This document shows, piece by piece, positions 35,892 to 47,045 of a stretch of DNA of 64,000 bases (its first letter is position 1; every line of letters starts with the position of its first letter). The position numbers were made by a program, and so were the translations under genes. The notes beneath the pieces were generated by a model, which was not told where the DNA came from, searched no databases, and saw nothing but the letters and a program-made list of their open reading frames with translations. Origin of the DNA: Gammaproteobacteria bacterium. Lineage in GTDB: Bacteria; Pseudomonadota; Gammaproteobacteria; Thiohalomonadales; Thiohalomonadaceae. The stretch spans positions 1 to 64,000 of the forward strand of contig QKED01000046.1 of NCBI GenBank assembly GCA_003252455.1, read 5' to 3'.

Positions 35892-37399
35892 GCGCTGGTC
35901 TCCTTCTGCTCGGTGCTGGTTTCACTGTCACCCGCCGGGGCGGCGCTCTCCTCCTCGGCGGCCTTCTTGGCCCGTGCGGCCTTGCGCGCGGCGGCGGCGG
36001 CGGCCTTCTCGGCCTTGATGCGCTCCATGCGCTCACTGCGTGCCTCGGCCAGACGGCGTGTCTCCTTGGCCTTGTGGTCGGCCTGGGCGCGTGCGGTCAG
36101 CTCGCCTTTGGCGTGGTTGAAGAACTGTACCAACGGGATGTGTGCCGGGCAGACGTAGGAGCACGAGGCGCAGGAGAGGCAATCGCGCAGCCCCCACGCC
36201 TCGGCCCCCTTGAAGTCGCCGACGCGGATGCGTCCGGCCATCTCCAATGGCACCAGGCCCACCGGGCAGGCGCGCACGCAGCGGCTGCAGCGGATGCAAT
36301 TGGCGGTGCTCTGCTCGTTCACCTCTTGCGCGGTGAGGGCGAGGATGCCGCTGCTGCCCTTGACCACCGGGACCTGCATGTTGGGCAACACCTGCCCCAT
36401 CATCGGTCCGCCCATCAGCAGGCGGGCAGGCTCGCCCTTGATCCCGCCGCAGTAGGCGAACAGCGCCTCCACCGGGGTACCGAGGCGCACGCGCAGGTTG
36501 CGCGGCTTGACGATGGCGGAGCCGGCGACGGTGGTGATGCGTTCGATGAGTGGTTCGCCGAATCGCACCGCGCGGTGTACGGCGAAGGCGGTGCCGACGT
36601 TGTGCACCACCACGCCCAGGTCGGAACTCATGCCGCCGGCGGGGACCTCTTGACCGAGCACGGTCTCGATCATCTGCTTCTCCGAACCCATGGGATAGAG
36701 GCTCGGCACCTGCACCACCTCGACCTCGCTCACCGCCTCAGCGGCGGCGTGCATGGCGGCGAAGGCCTCGGGTTTGTTGTCTTCGATCACCACCAGGGCG
36801 CGCTGCGCCTCCAGGGCGCGCAGCATCAGGCGCACCCCCTCGACGATGGCGACGGACTCTTCGCGCATCAGGCGGTCGTCGCAGGTGAGGTAGGGCTCGC
36901 ACTCGCCACCATTGATGATCAGGGTGTGGATCGGGTTGCGATTCTTCAGCTTGAGCTTCACCGCCGACGGGAAGGTGGCGCCGCCGAGACCGACGATGCC
37001 CGCCTCGCCGACCTTCGCCGCGATGGCGTCGGGGTCGAGGTCGAAGGGCGTGTCGCAGGGGTGCAGCTCGCACCAGGTGTCGTTGCCGTCGGCCTCGATG
37101 ACTACGGTCTCGATGGGCAGACCGGAGGGGTGTGGCGCGGTATGCTTGCCGATGGCCACCACGGTGCCCGAGGTGGGGGCGTGCACGGCGGCGGAGATGG
37201 GGCCGGAGGCGCGCCCGATCAGCTCACCCTTGAGCACCTGCTGGCCGCGACGGACAATGGCCTGGGCCGGGGCACCGAGGTGCTGCTGCAGCGGGACGTA
37301 GAGGCGCGCGGGGAGTGGCGCGTTCTCGATGCCCTGTGAGGCGCTCTGCTCTTTGAAGCCGGGCGGGTGGACGCCGCCACGAAACAGGGTGAGTTTCAT
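35888..37399 (-). CDS. rnfC: Rnf electron transport complex subunit RnfC
   Basis: RnfC is the peripheral subunit that exchanges electrons with NADH. The 503-residue protein has an N-terminal biotinyl-like region, the Complex I 51-kDa-like FMN/NADH fold (GGATFPSAVKLKL, INGGECEPYLTCDD), an SLBB domain, and two 4Fe-4S motifs, CIRCSRCVRACP and CLSCASCSYVCP (about 375-425). A long Ala/Lys/Glu-rich tail (about 440-503) is typical of gammaproteobacterial RnfC. It shares one base with the rnfB stop and overlaps rnfD by ATGA. Confidence 0.96.
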   Translation of the reverse strand: MKLTLFRGGVHPPGFKEQSASQGIENAPLPARLYVPLQQHLGAPAQAIVRRGQQVLKGELIGRASGPISAAVHAPTSGTVVAIGKHTAPHPSGLPIETVVIEADGNDTWCELHPCDTPFDLDPDAIAAKVGEAGIVGLGGATFPSAVKLKLKNRNPIHTLIINGGECEPYLTCDDRLMREESVAIVEGVRLMLRALEAQRALVVIEDNKPEAFAAMHAAAEAVSEVEVVQVPSLYPMGSEKQMIETVLGQEVPAGGMSSDLGVVVHNVGTAFAVHRAVRFGEPLIERITTVAGSAIVKPRNLRVRLGTPVEALFAYCGGIKGEPARLLMGGPMMGQVLPNMQVPVVKGSSGILALTAQEVNEQSTANCIRCSRCVRACPVGLVPLEMAGRIRVGDFKGAEAWGLRDCLSCASCSYVCPAHIPLVQFFNHAKGELTARAQADHKAKETRRLAEARSERMERIKAEKAAAAAARKAARAKKAAEEESAAPAGDSETSTEQKETSA

Positions 37400-37941
37400 C
37401 AGACCACCTCCACCAGATTCATTTGCGGTTTGGGCCAGTACCAGCTCTTCAGGGTCGCCTCAATGGGGCGCAGCACCACGCTCTCGGAGGGGCAGGACTC
37501 CACGCACTTGCCACAGCCGGTGCAGGCGTCCTTGATCACCAGGTGGAGCTGTTTGGGGGCGCCGATGATGGCGTCGGTGGGGCAGACCTTGAAGCAGCGG
37601 GTGCAGCCGGTGCAGAGTTCGGGCAGGACCACGGCGAGCTTGGGACCGGCGTCCTCCATATCCCCCAGGTCGGCGGTGACGCCGAGCTTGGCGGCCAGCG
37701 CCTCGGCCAGGGCCTTGCCACCGGGGGGGCAGAGGGTTACCGGGGCCGCGCCGGAGGCGATCGCCTCGGCGGCGGGGGAGCAGCCGGGGAAGCCGCACTG
37801 ACCGCACTGGGAGCCGGGGAGCATGGCATCGATCTCCTCGACCAGCGGGTTCCCCTCCACCTTGAACCAGCGGGCGGCTTGGGCTAGGCCATAGCCGAGG
37901 ATGAGACCCATCAGGGTGAGACTGACGATGGCAGCGTACAT
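37399..37941 (-). CDS. rnfB: Rnf electron transport complex subunit RnfB
   Basis: RnfB is the ferredoxin-like subunit that hands electrons between the membrane part and soluble ferredoxin. The 180-residue protein has an N-terminal membrane helix (about 5-22), the 4Fe-4S Fes domain (CGQCGFPGC, with a further Cys in LCPPGG), and two ferredoxin motifs (CTGCTRCFKVCP and CTGCGKCVESCP). The ATG giving MYAAIVSLTLMG was chosen; a 32-codon upstream extension is low-quality. Separated from rnfA by 99 bases holding a hairpin. Confidence 0.95.
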   Translation of the reverse strand: MYAAIVSLTLMGLILGYGLAQAARWFKVEGNPLVEEIDAMLPGSQCGQCGFPGCSPAAEAIASGAAPVTLCPPGGKALAEALAAKLGVTADLGDMEDAGPKLAVVLPELCTGCTRCFKVCPTDAIIGAPKQLHLVIKDACTGCGKCVESCPSESVVLRPIEATLKSWYWPKPQMNLVEVV

Positions 37942-37998
37942 GGTGGTTGACCTCCGTCGAGGGCGGGGTGTGACCCGCCGGAAAATGCGAGTGGGTGT

Positions 37999-38014
37999 GC
38001 ACCCCGAGGGGTGC
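37999..38014. repeat. Stem-loop between rnfA and rnfB
   Basis: GCACCCC and GGGGTGC make a 7-base-pair hairpin with a 2-base loop in the only real gap (99 bases) inside the rnf operon. A second, weaker inverted repeat (GGCCCG / CGGGCC) lies next to it. They could affect mRNA stability or the rnfA:rnfB ratio. Confidence 0.4.
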
Positions 38015-38040
38015 GCCGGGCGGCCCGGACGGGCCACCCT

Positions 38041-38622
38041 TTATTTGGTCGGCAGACCGGCGAAGCCCATGAAGGCGAGAGAGAGCAGGCCGGCGACGAT
38101 AAAGGCGATGGGGGTACCGGCGAAGAGTGCCGGGACGCGCGCCAGGGCCATGCGCTCACGCAGGCCGGCGAAGATCACCATCACCAGGGTGAAGCCGAGG
38201 GCCGAGCCGATGCCGTAGACGGCGCTTTCGAGGAAGCCGTGCTCCTTTTGCACATTGAGCAGGGCCACACCGAGCACCGCGCAGTTGGTGGTGATGAGCG
38301 GCAGGAAGATGCCGAGTACCTGGTAGAGCACCGGGCTGCTCTTTTTGATCGCCATCTCGGTGAACTGCACCACGGCGGCGATGATCAGGATGAAGGAGAG
38401 GATGCGCAGGAAGCCGATGCCGAGCGGGGCCAACACGAAGTGCTCGATGAGCCAACTGCTGATGGCCGCCAGGGCCAGGACGAAGGTGGTGGCCAGACCC
38501 ATCCCCAGGGCGGTGTCCATCTTGTTGGAGACCCCCATGAAGGGACAGAGGCCGAGGAAGTTCACCAGCACCACATTGTTGACCAGCGCGGTGCCGATCA
38601 GGAGGAGGATATATTCGGTCAT
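38041..38622 (-). CDS. rnfA: Rnf electron transport complex subunit RnfA
   Basis: RnfA is a six-helix inner-membrane protein homologous to RnfE and NqrE. The 193-residue protein has [20 protein letters not shown] and [17 protein letters not shown] as patterns, keeping the two Cys that hold the membrane iron-sulfur centre with RnfE. It is the first gene of rnfABCDGEH and lies 36 bases after a predicted sigma-54 promoter. GAGG-type sequence precedes its ATG. Confidence 0.96.
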   Translation of the reverse strand: MTEYILLLIGTALVNNVVLVNFLGLCPFMGVSNKMDTALGMGLATTFVLALAAISSWLIEHFVLAPLGIGFLRILSFILIIAAVVQFTEMAIKKSSPVLYQVLGIFLPLITTNCAVLGVALLNVQKEHGFLESAVYGIGSALGFTLVMVIFAGLRERMALARVPALFAGTPIAFIVAGLLSLAFMGFAGLPTK

Positions 38623-38657
38623 GGTGAGGCACCTCGTGATTCTGATGCGCAGAGTTC

Positions 38658-38673
38658 TGCATCAAGTGTGCCA
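38658..38673 (-). promoter_or_regulatory. Sigma-54 (-24/-12) promoter of the rnf operon
   Basis: On the minus strand the sequence TGGCACACTTGATGCA has GG and GC separated by exactly 10 bases. It fits the TGGCAC-N5-TTGC consensus except for one T in the -12 box. It lies about 36 bases upstream of the rnfA start, which leaves room for a normal leader. The two NifA-type sites lie about 75-145 bases further upstream, a usual distance for activation through DNA looping. Confidence 0.8.
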
Positions 38674-38747
38674 GTACATAAGAGTGAGCTAAGATGCCGA
38701 TTCGCCGTCGGCGATATGCCCCCATAGGCGGCAGGGATGTCGCACAT

Positions 38748-38763
38748 TGTCGAATAGTCGACA
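38748..38763. promoter_or_regulatory. NifA upstream activator site 1 (TGT-N10-ACA)
   Basis: TGT, then ten bases, then ACA matches the NifA binding-site consensus exactly. It lies about 75 bases upstream of the rnfA -24/-12 promoter and about 125 bases upstream of the nifL one, in the middle of the divergent region. Confidence 0.75.
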
Positions 38764-38781
38764 GTGCCCCCACGGGGCACT
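38763..38781. repeat. Inverted repeat AGTGCCCC-CAC-GGGGCACT between the two NifA sites
   Basis: A perfect 8-base inverted repeat with a 3-base centre begins at the last base of NifA site 1 and ends 9 bases before NifA site 2. It might be a site for another regulator or a DNA structure assisting looping. No T run follows, so it is not a terminator. Confidence 0.5.
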
Positions 38782-38789
38782 CCAATGCT

Positions 38790-38805
38790 TGTCGTTTTTG
38801 TTACA
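38790..38805. promoter_or_regulatory. NifA upstream activator site 2 (TGT-N10-ACA)
   Basis: A second exact TGT-N10-ACA with one extra symmetric base on each side (TTGT...ACAA). It is 26 bases from site 1 and about 82 bases upstream of the nifL -24 element. Spacing between the sites is 42 bases centre to centre, that is four helical turns, which would place both on the same DNA face. Confidence 0.78.
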
Positions 38806-38885
38806 ATGCGCAAACAAGGGCCGATTTCGCCAGACTGGCCGACCTCTATCCCCCGCACCAGGGGGGTGAACGAGGCCGAATATAT

Positions 38886-38901
38886 AGGCATGGCAGTTGC
38901 T
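38886..38901 (+). promoter_or_regulatory. Sigma-54 (-24/-12) promoter of nifL-nifA
   Basis: AGGCATGGCAGTTGCT has GG and GC separated by 10 bases, with the -12 core TTGC intact and the -24 core GGCA intact. It lies 64 bases upstream of the nifL start on the plus strand. With the NifA sites upstream, this implies autoactivation of nifLA. Confidence 0.72.
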
Positions 38902-38907
38902 TATATC

Positions 38908-38924
38908 ATTGTTTATTGAACAAT
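38908..38924. promoter_or_regulatory. Inverted repeat ATTGTT-N5-AACAAT downstream of the nifL promoter
   Basis: Six-base perfect arms lie at about the expected transcription start of nifL. The position would allow a repressor to block transcription, or the repeat could form a leader hairpin. No known operator consensus is matched. Confidence 0.35.
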
Positions 38925-38965
38925 TTTTCTGCTCAGAGGCCGCTGGACGCGGCTGAGGAGAGACC

Positions 38966-40605
38966 ATGTCCACAACAGTACGCCATATGAGTGAGCAAAC
39001 GTTGATCAGCGACTTCCTCGCTGCACCACCCGAGGGCACGCCCGAGGCGGTGCTCGATCTGCTGCGTGCCGGGTTGCGTGAGCAGCGCGGCGGCGGTGTG
39101 CCGATGCGCATCTTTTACGAGGCGGTCGAACAGTCCCCCATCGCCACCTCGATCACCGACACGGCGGCCAATATCCTCTATGCCAACCGCGCCTTCAGCC
39201 GCGTGACCGGCTACTCCATGCGCGATGTGATTGGCCGCAACGCCTCTATGCTGTCGGACAAGAACACCCCACCGGAGGTCTACCGCGACCTCTGGAGCAC
39301 CGTCTCCAAGCGCCAGATTTGGCGCGGACAGCTGGTCAACAGGCGTGCCCTGGGCGAGCGTTACCTGGCCGAGTTGACCATCGCCCCGGTCTTCAGCGGC
39401 GGTGAGGTGAGCCACTACCTGGCCATGCACCGCGACATCACCCAGGAGCACGAGACCCAGCAGGGGTTGAAGAATCAGAAGCGGGTGGTGGAGTCGGTGC
39501 TCGATATGACCCCCACCGCCATCGCCCTGCTCGCCCCGGATGGTCGGGTGATCCTCGACAACCACGCCTACAAGAAGCTGGTGGGGGACATGCAGGTGGC
39601 CGAGCCCGCCTTCACCTTTATCGACCAGTTGCACGCCGCGCTCGGTCCGCGCTTCGACGAGTGCAAGCAGCGTGGCGGCACCTTCCAGAATATCGAGGTG
39701 CTCATCTCCCCCAAGGGGGGGCGGCGTGAACGCTGGTTCAGCTGTTTTGGCAACTGGTTCGATATGGAAGAGACCGGGGTGGAGAACTACTTCGAGGGTC
39801 ACGAGAGCCGCTATCTGCTGCTGGCGATCAACGAGATCACCCACCACAAGCTGCAGCAGGAGGAGCTGCGCGCCGCGGCCATCCACTCCCTCACCCTGCA
39901 GCAGGAGCTGACCCAGAGCCTGCGCGAGGTGATCTCCGCCGCCATCTTCCAGTTCCAGACCCCGCTCAACCTGATCGGTGCCGCTACCGGTATCGTGCAG
40001 CGCCGTGCCACCAGTGAGGGGGGCACGGAGCAGGAGCCGATGATGCGCGTGCTCGGCCTGGCCCTGCGCGAGGGGCGCAAGGTGATCGACACCCTGCGCA
40101 GCTCGCTGCCCGAGCGCATCGACGAGGGGCGTGGGGCGGTCAATATCAACCAGGTGGTGCGCGACACCCTGGCCATCATCACGCCGCAACTGCTCAAGCA
40201 GGGGGTGGTGGTCGATTGGCTGCCCACCGCCCACCTGCCCAACCTCTGCGCCGTCGAGTCCCAGTTGCGTACGGCGGTGAAGAAGGTGCTGGAGAATGCC
40301 GTGGAGGCGCTGTCGCAAAAGCGTGACGGTGAGCGCTCGCTACGCATCAAGACCAATCAGGTCGGTGGCGTGGTGGAACTCTCTATAATGGACAATGGCC
40401 CCGGCATCCCCCTCGACCTGCGTCTGCGCGCCTTCGAGCCCTTCTTCACCACCAAGGCGGGGGGCGGCGGTCTAGGCATGGGTCTGACCATCGCCCAAGA
40501 GATTGTTAACGACCACCAGGGCACCATCGTCCTGGGCGAGGGTGAACAGGGGGGGTGTCGCGTCACCCTGAGACTGCCCCTCAAATCGACCCATGGGGAA
40601 TGCAA

Positions 40606-40609
<4 letters not shown>
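38966..40609 (+). CDS. nifL: NifL, flavin-PAS anti-activator of NifA
   Basis: NifL senses redox and nitrogen/ADP status and inhibits NifA by direct binding. The 547-residue protein has a PAS domain typical of flavin-binding NifL (about 48-145, ending [10 protein letters not shown]), a second PAS (about 160-300), and a histidine-kinase-like C-terminus. That region has N box [13 protein letters not shown]1 [10 protein letters not shown] box FEPFFTT and G2 [11 protein letters not shown]. The expected phospho-acceptor region reads FQFQTPLN at 328-335, with no His, which agrees with NifL acting without phosphotransfer. GAGGAG precedes the ATG. It overlaps nifA by ATGA. Confidence 0.93.
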
Positions 40610-42180
<1,571 letters not shown>

Positions 42181-42190
42181 CCCACCCCGC

Positions 42191-42214
42191 ACCGACAGGC
42201 CCCGGCCTGTCGGT
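42191..42214. terminator. Strong GC hairpin between convergent nifA and TSUP genes
   Basis: ACCGACAGGCC and GGCCTGTCGGT form an 11-base-pair stem with only two loop bases, 10 bases after the nifA stop and 10 before the convergent TSUP stop. No T run follows on either strand, but the position suits a bidirectional transcript end. Confidence 0.5.
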
Positions 42215-42223
42215 ACCCCGGTT

Positions 42224-42979
42224 TCACCAGAGTAGCTTCACCCCCACCGCGATGGTCAGCACCTCGAAGGTGCGCTTGATCCATTTGTTGCCGTGCTTCA
42301 GTGCCAGGTGTGCCCCCGCATATCCACCGAGCAGAGAGGCCACCAACAGCACCGGCAACCACTCCCAGCGGATCTCCCCCAGCAGGCCGAGGGTCACTGC
42401 CCCGGTGCCGTTCCAGAACAGACCCACCAGCACCAGGGTGTAGGCGACCGCCAGCTTGTAATCAAAGCCGAACCAACGCACCAACCAGAGGGTGACGAAG
42501 AGGCCGGTGCCGGAGGTGAGCGAGCCGTTGAGCAGGCCGAGGAAGAAGAGCACCGCCCCGCCCTGGTGTAGCCCCCAGCCAGAACGGTGGCGCGGGGCGA
42601 GGTCCTGCCCCAGGTCGCGCTTGAGGAGGGAGTAGATCCCCAAACCCATGGTCAAAAGCCCTAACGCAATCTGTGCCGGGCGATCGGGCACATGCAGGAT
42701 CAGACTCGCCCCGAGCAGCACGCCAGGCAGTCCCCAGGCGAGGATCACCAGGGTCATGCCGCGCTCCAACTTGCCTTCGCGCAGGTGGCGAAGGGTGGCG
42801 CCGACGCCCAGCGCGACGGTCGCCGCCTTGTGTGTGGCCAGCGCCACGCTGAAGCTCAGACCGAGGAAGATGAGGATGGGAAATTGCAGCAGACCCGCGC
42901 CGCCACCGGCGAAGGCGGAGAAGAGGTTGGCGATGAAGGAGACGACAAACAGTAGCGATTGTTCGAGTACCGGGGACAT
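42224..42979 (-). CDS. TSUP (TauE/SafE) family membrane permease
   Basis: The 251-residue protein has about eight transmembrane helices in two halves with the family patterns FAGGGAGLLQFPILIFLGLS and LNGSLTSGTGLFVTLWL. TSUP proteins transport sulfonates, sulfite or related anions; the substrate here is not determinable. It is encoded alone, downstream of and convergent with nifA. Confidence 0.88.
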   Translation of the reverse strand: MSPVLEQSLLFVVSFIANLFSAFAGGGAGLLQFPILIFLGLSFSVALATHKAATVALGVGATLRHLREGKLERGMTLVILAWGLPGVLLGASLILHVPDRPAQIALGLLTMGLGIYSLLKRDLGQDLAPRHRSGWGLHQGGAVLFFLGLLNGSLTSGTGLFVTLWLVRWFGFDYKLAVAYTLVLVGLFWNGTGAVTLGLLGEIRWEWLPVLLVASLLGGYAGAHLALKHGNKWIKRTFEVLTIAVGVKLLW

Positions 42980-43060
42980 ACGTAATCAACCAATTGGGGT
43001 AAACTGCGCGGGTGTGATGTGAGGATGTCGGATGCTAGCAGCCACAGGCAAGGGGTGGGC

Positions 43061-43762
43061 ATGAGCACTGGAGTGAGGACGGGGGTGCGTCGTCAAGCAC
43101 TCACCTCGTTGCTGCTGCTCCTGTTCGTTGCACAGGCCCACGCGGGGTTCAAGTGCTGGGTCAACCATGAAGGGGTGCGCGAGTGCGGTAATGCCGTGCC
43201 CCCCGAGTTCGCCCAAAAGCGTACCGTCACCATCAACGGCCAGGGACTCACTGTGGATGTGCGCGAGCGCGCCCCCACCGCCGACGAAGTGGCCGAGATG
43301 CGCGAGCGCGAGCGCCAGGAGAAGGAGCGCCTGCGCGAGGAGGAGCGTCGACGTAAGGCGCAGGACGCCTACGACCGCGTGCTGCTGGCCAGCTTCACCA
43401 CCGAACGTGACCTGCTCATGTCGCGTGACCAGAAGCTCGCCGCGGTGGACGCCAACATGGAGCTGACCCGCATCACCATCGACAAGCTCAAAGAGGACCT
43501 CGCCGACCTGACCAAGAAGGCGGCGGACTTCGAGCGCGCACGCCGCCCCATCCCCACCGACCTGCAAGAGGATCTGGATCGTACCAATCACCAGATCGAC
43601 GAGAAGATGGCCCATATCTCCACCCAGGAAGAGCGCCGCGAGGCCTTCGAGGAGGAGTATCGCGGTTACATCGAGCGCTTCCGCTACCTCAAGACCCCGC
43701 CCCACCTGCGCTCGGAGCGGGATGCCTCCGAGCTGACCCCGGAGCGTGTCCCGGTCGACTGA
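43061..43762 (+). CDS. Secreted coiled-coil protein, paralogue of the 54.6-kb gene
   Basis: The 233-residue protein has a signal peptide (about 1-28). A short Cys-containing N-terminal domain follows, [20 protein letters not shown], resembling DUF4124-type heads. The rest is a long charged coiled coil (about 85-215) with repeats of RERERQEKERLREEERRR and KLKEDLADLTKKAADFERA as patterns. It shares the same head ([16 protein letters not shown]) and a similar helical core with the protein at about 54.6 kb. Probably periplasmic; role unknown. AGGGG precedes the chosen ATG. Confidence 0.8.
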   Translation: MSTGVRTGVRRQALTSLLLLLFVAQAHAGFKCWVNHEGVRECGNAVPPEFAQKRTVTINGQGLTVDVRERAPTADEVAEMRERERQEKERLREEERRRKAQDAYDRVLLASFTTERDLLMSRDQKLAAVDANMELTRITIDKLKEDLADLTKKAADFERARRPIPTDLQEDLDRTNHQIDEKMAHISTQEERREAFEEEYRGYIERFRYLKTPPHLRSERDASELTPERVPVD

Positions 43763-43780
43763 CGCCCCACCGGCTCGCCG

Positions 43781-45380
<1,600 letters not shown>

Positions 45381-45390
45381 TCAAGGCGGC

Positions 45391-46527
45391 TCAAAGCCCG
45401 GGGAGGCGCTTCTTCGGGGCCGAGGGCTGTTGGCCCTGATCGCGCTTCTCATGCTCCTCCTTGGCGTGGGCGTGGCGCTCGGTATCGAGACGCTGGTTGG
45501 CCAGCAGGTTGGAGGTGGGGAAGTCGTTGAGGTGGTCGAGCAGGTGGCGTGAGGTCGAGGCGAATTCGCGTAGGCGGAAGCCGCCGAAGTCGTGCTTCTC
45601 GCCGTAGCCGCTCTTAATCGCCTGGCGTACTAGCAGCATCATGTCCTTGTTCAACACTCGGCGCAGGATGCGCGCGAAGAGGATGTAGACCAGCAGGATC
45701 GGCACTAGGGCGATGGCAAACACCGTGGCGTACTGGTTCACCGGTAGCTCTTCGCGGGTGCTCAGGTCGCTGCGCCACAACTCCAGTTGCCAGCGCGTGC
45801 CGGGTACCTTGGCGCTGGAGCCGAGGAGGCGCTCGAAGCTGGCGTCGCCGGCCTTGGCCAGGGTCTCGAAGCGGGTACCGATCAGCGCCTGGCGCACCTC
45901 CACATAGCTCCCTTTGGGTAGCATCTGCTCCAACCAGGTGGTAAGGGTTTGTGCCTCCAGGGTGAGGATCAGCGAGGCGAGCGGGGTGGTGACCTCGCCG
46001 GAGGGGGGAAGGATGGGGCGTACCAGGTCGATGTGCGCGGGGGCGTCATCGTAGAGGTGCATCTCCAGCGGCGGGAACTCGCCCTGTTCGGCGCTGCGTG
46101 CCAGGTCGAGGCAGGCGAAGCTCAAGGGTGGGTTGGCACCACTCACCGGGGTGAGGCGGTCGCGCCCGATGATCTCCAGCCGCAGTACGCTGGGCAGTAG
46201 GGTGCGCGCCTGCGCCAGCAACGCCTCGGCGGTGGCGGTGTCGTTGTTGGCCACCGCCTCGCGCAGAGGCAGGGAGGAGGCGAGCTGCTCCGCCAGCTGG
46301 CTCCACCCCTGACCGACACCACCGAGGCGGGCGGCGAGCTGTTCGGCCTGGGTGCCGTGCACCTTGTTCAGCGCCGCGTCGGTGTAGTGGCTCAGTTGCA
46401 GGTAGCCGGCGGCGGCGGCGGCGGCGAGAAACAGGGTGGTGACCGCGAAGGCCCCCAGGGAGAGGAGCATCAGGCTGATGCCGTGTGCCCTGTTCCCCTC
46501 GTGCGTGCTATCTCCTTGATCCGCCAT
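45391..46527 (-). CDS. Membrane protein resembling the N-terminal region of long AlgC proteins
   Basis: The 378-residue protein has a cytoplasmic start, a transmembrane helix (about 18-42), a periplasmic sensor-like domain (about 45-265, with AEALLAQARTLLPSVLRLEIIG), a second helix (about 267-287), and a charged cytoplasmic tail. It lies between dut and argB, where Pseudomonas has algC. As I recall, many gammaproteobacterial AlgC phosphomannomutases carry just such a membrane/periplasmic N-terminus, so this may be that region without the catalytic half. No phosphohexomutase motif is present. AGGAG lies 7 bases before the chosen ATG; a GTG two codons earlier was not used. Confidence 0.65.
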   Translation of the reverse strand: MADQGDSTHEGNRAHGISLMLLSLGAFAVTTLFLAAAAAAGYLQLSHYTDAALNKVHGTQAEQLAARLGGVGQGWSQLAEQLASSLPLREAVANNDTATAEALLAQARTLLPSVLRLEIIGRDRLTPVSGANPPLSFACLDLARSAEQGEFPPLEMHLYDDAPAHIDLVRPILPPSGEVTTPLASLILTLEAQTLTTWLEQMLPKGSYVEVRQALIGTRFETLAKAGDASFERLLGSSAKVPGTRWQLELWRSDLSTREELPVNQYATVFAIALVPILLVYILFARILRRVLNKDMMLLVRQAIKSGYGEKHDFGGFRLREFASTSRHLLDHLNDFPTSNLLANQRLDTERHAHAKEEHEKRDQGQQPSAPKKRLPGL

Positions 46528-46580
46528 GGTCACTCTCCTGTTTGTTTGGGCGGCCCGCCAGCGGGCGGGTCGGCTGGATA

Positions 46581-47039
46581 TCAGTGACGGCCGGTGTGGC
46601 CGAAGCCGCCGTCGCCACGCTCCGAGGTGCTGAACGCCTCCACCTGGCGGAAGCTCACCTGCACCACGGGTACACAGACCATCTGCGCGATGCGCTCACC
46701 GGGTTGGATCACGAAGGGGCTCGCGCTGCGGTTCCAGCAGGAGACGTAGACCTGCCCCTGGTAGTCGGAGTCGATGAGCCCGACCAGGTTGCCAAGCACG
46801 ATGCCGTGTTTGTGGCCGAGACCGGAGCGCGGCAGCAGTACGGCGGCGAGGTTGGGGTCGTCGATGTGGATGGCCATGCCGGTGGGGATCAGCTCGCACT
46901 GGCCCGGGGCCAGCTGCAGCGGGGCGTCGATGCAGGCGCGTAGGTCGAGTCCCGCGGCGCCCGCAGTGGCGTAGTGGGGCAGGGGAAACTCGCTACCCAG
47001 GCGGGGGTCGAGGATCTTCAGTTCAATCTCGGTGGGCAT
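46581..47039 (-). CDS. dut: Deoxyuridine 5'-triphosphate nucleotidohydrolase
   Basis: dUTPase hydrolyses dUTP to dUMP, keeping uracil out of DNA and feeding dTMP synthesis. The 152-residue protein has all five trimeric-dUTPase motifs: [31 protein letters not shown], and the C-terminal [10 protein letters not shown] that closes over the active site. It follows coaBC by 6 bases and is co-transcribed with it, an order common in gammaproteobacteria. Confidence 0.97.
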   Translation of the reverse strand: MPTEIELKILDPRLGSEFPLPHYATAGAAGLDLRACIDAPLQLAPGQCELIPTGMAIHIDDPNLAAVLLPRSGLGHKHGIVLGNLVGLIDSDYQGQVYVSCWNRSASPFVIQPGERIAQMVCVPVVQVSFRQVEAFSTSERGDGGFGHTGRH

Positions 47040-47045
47040 CGGCGT

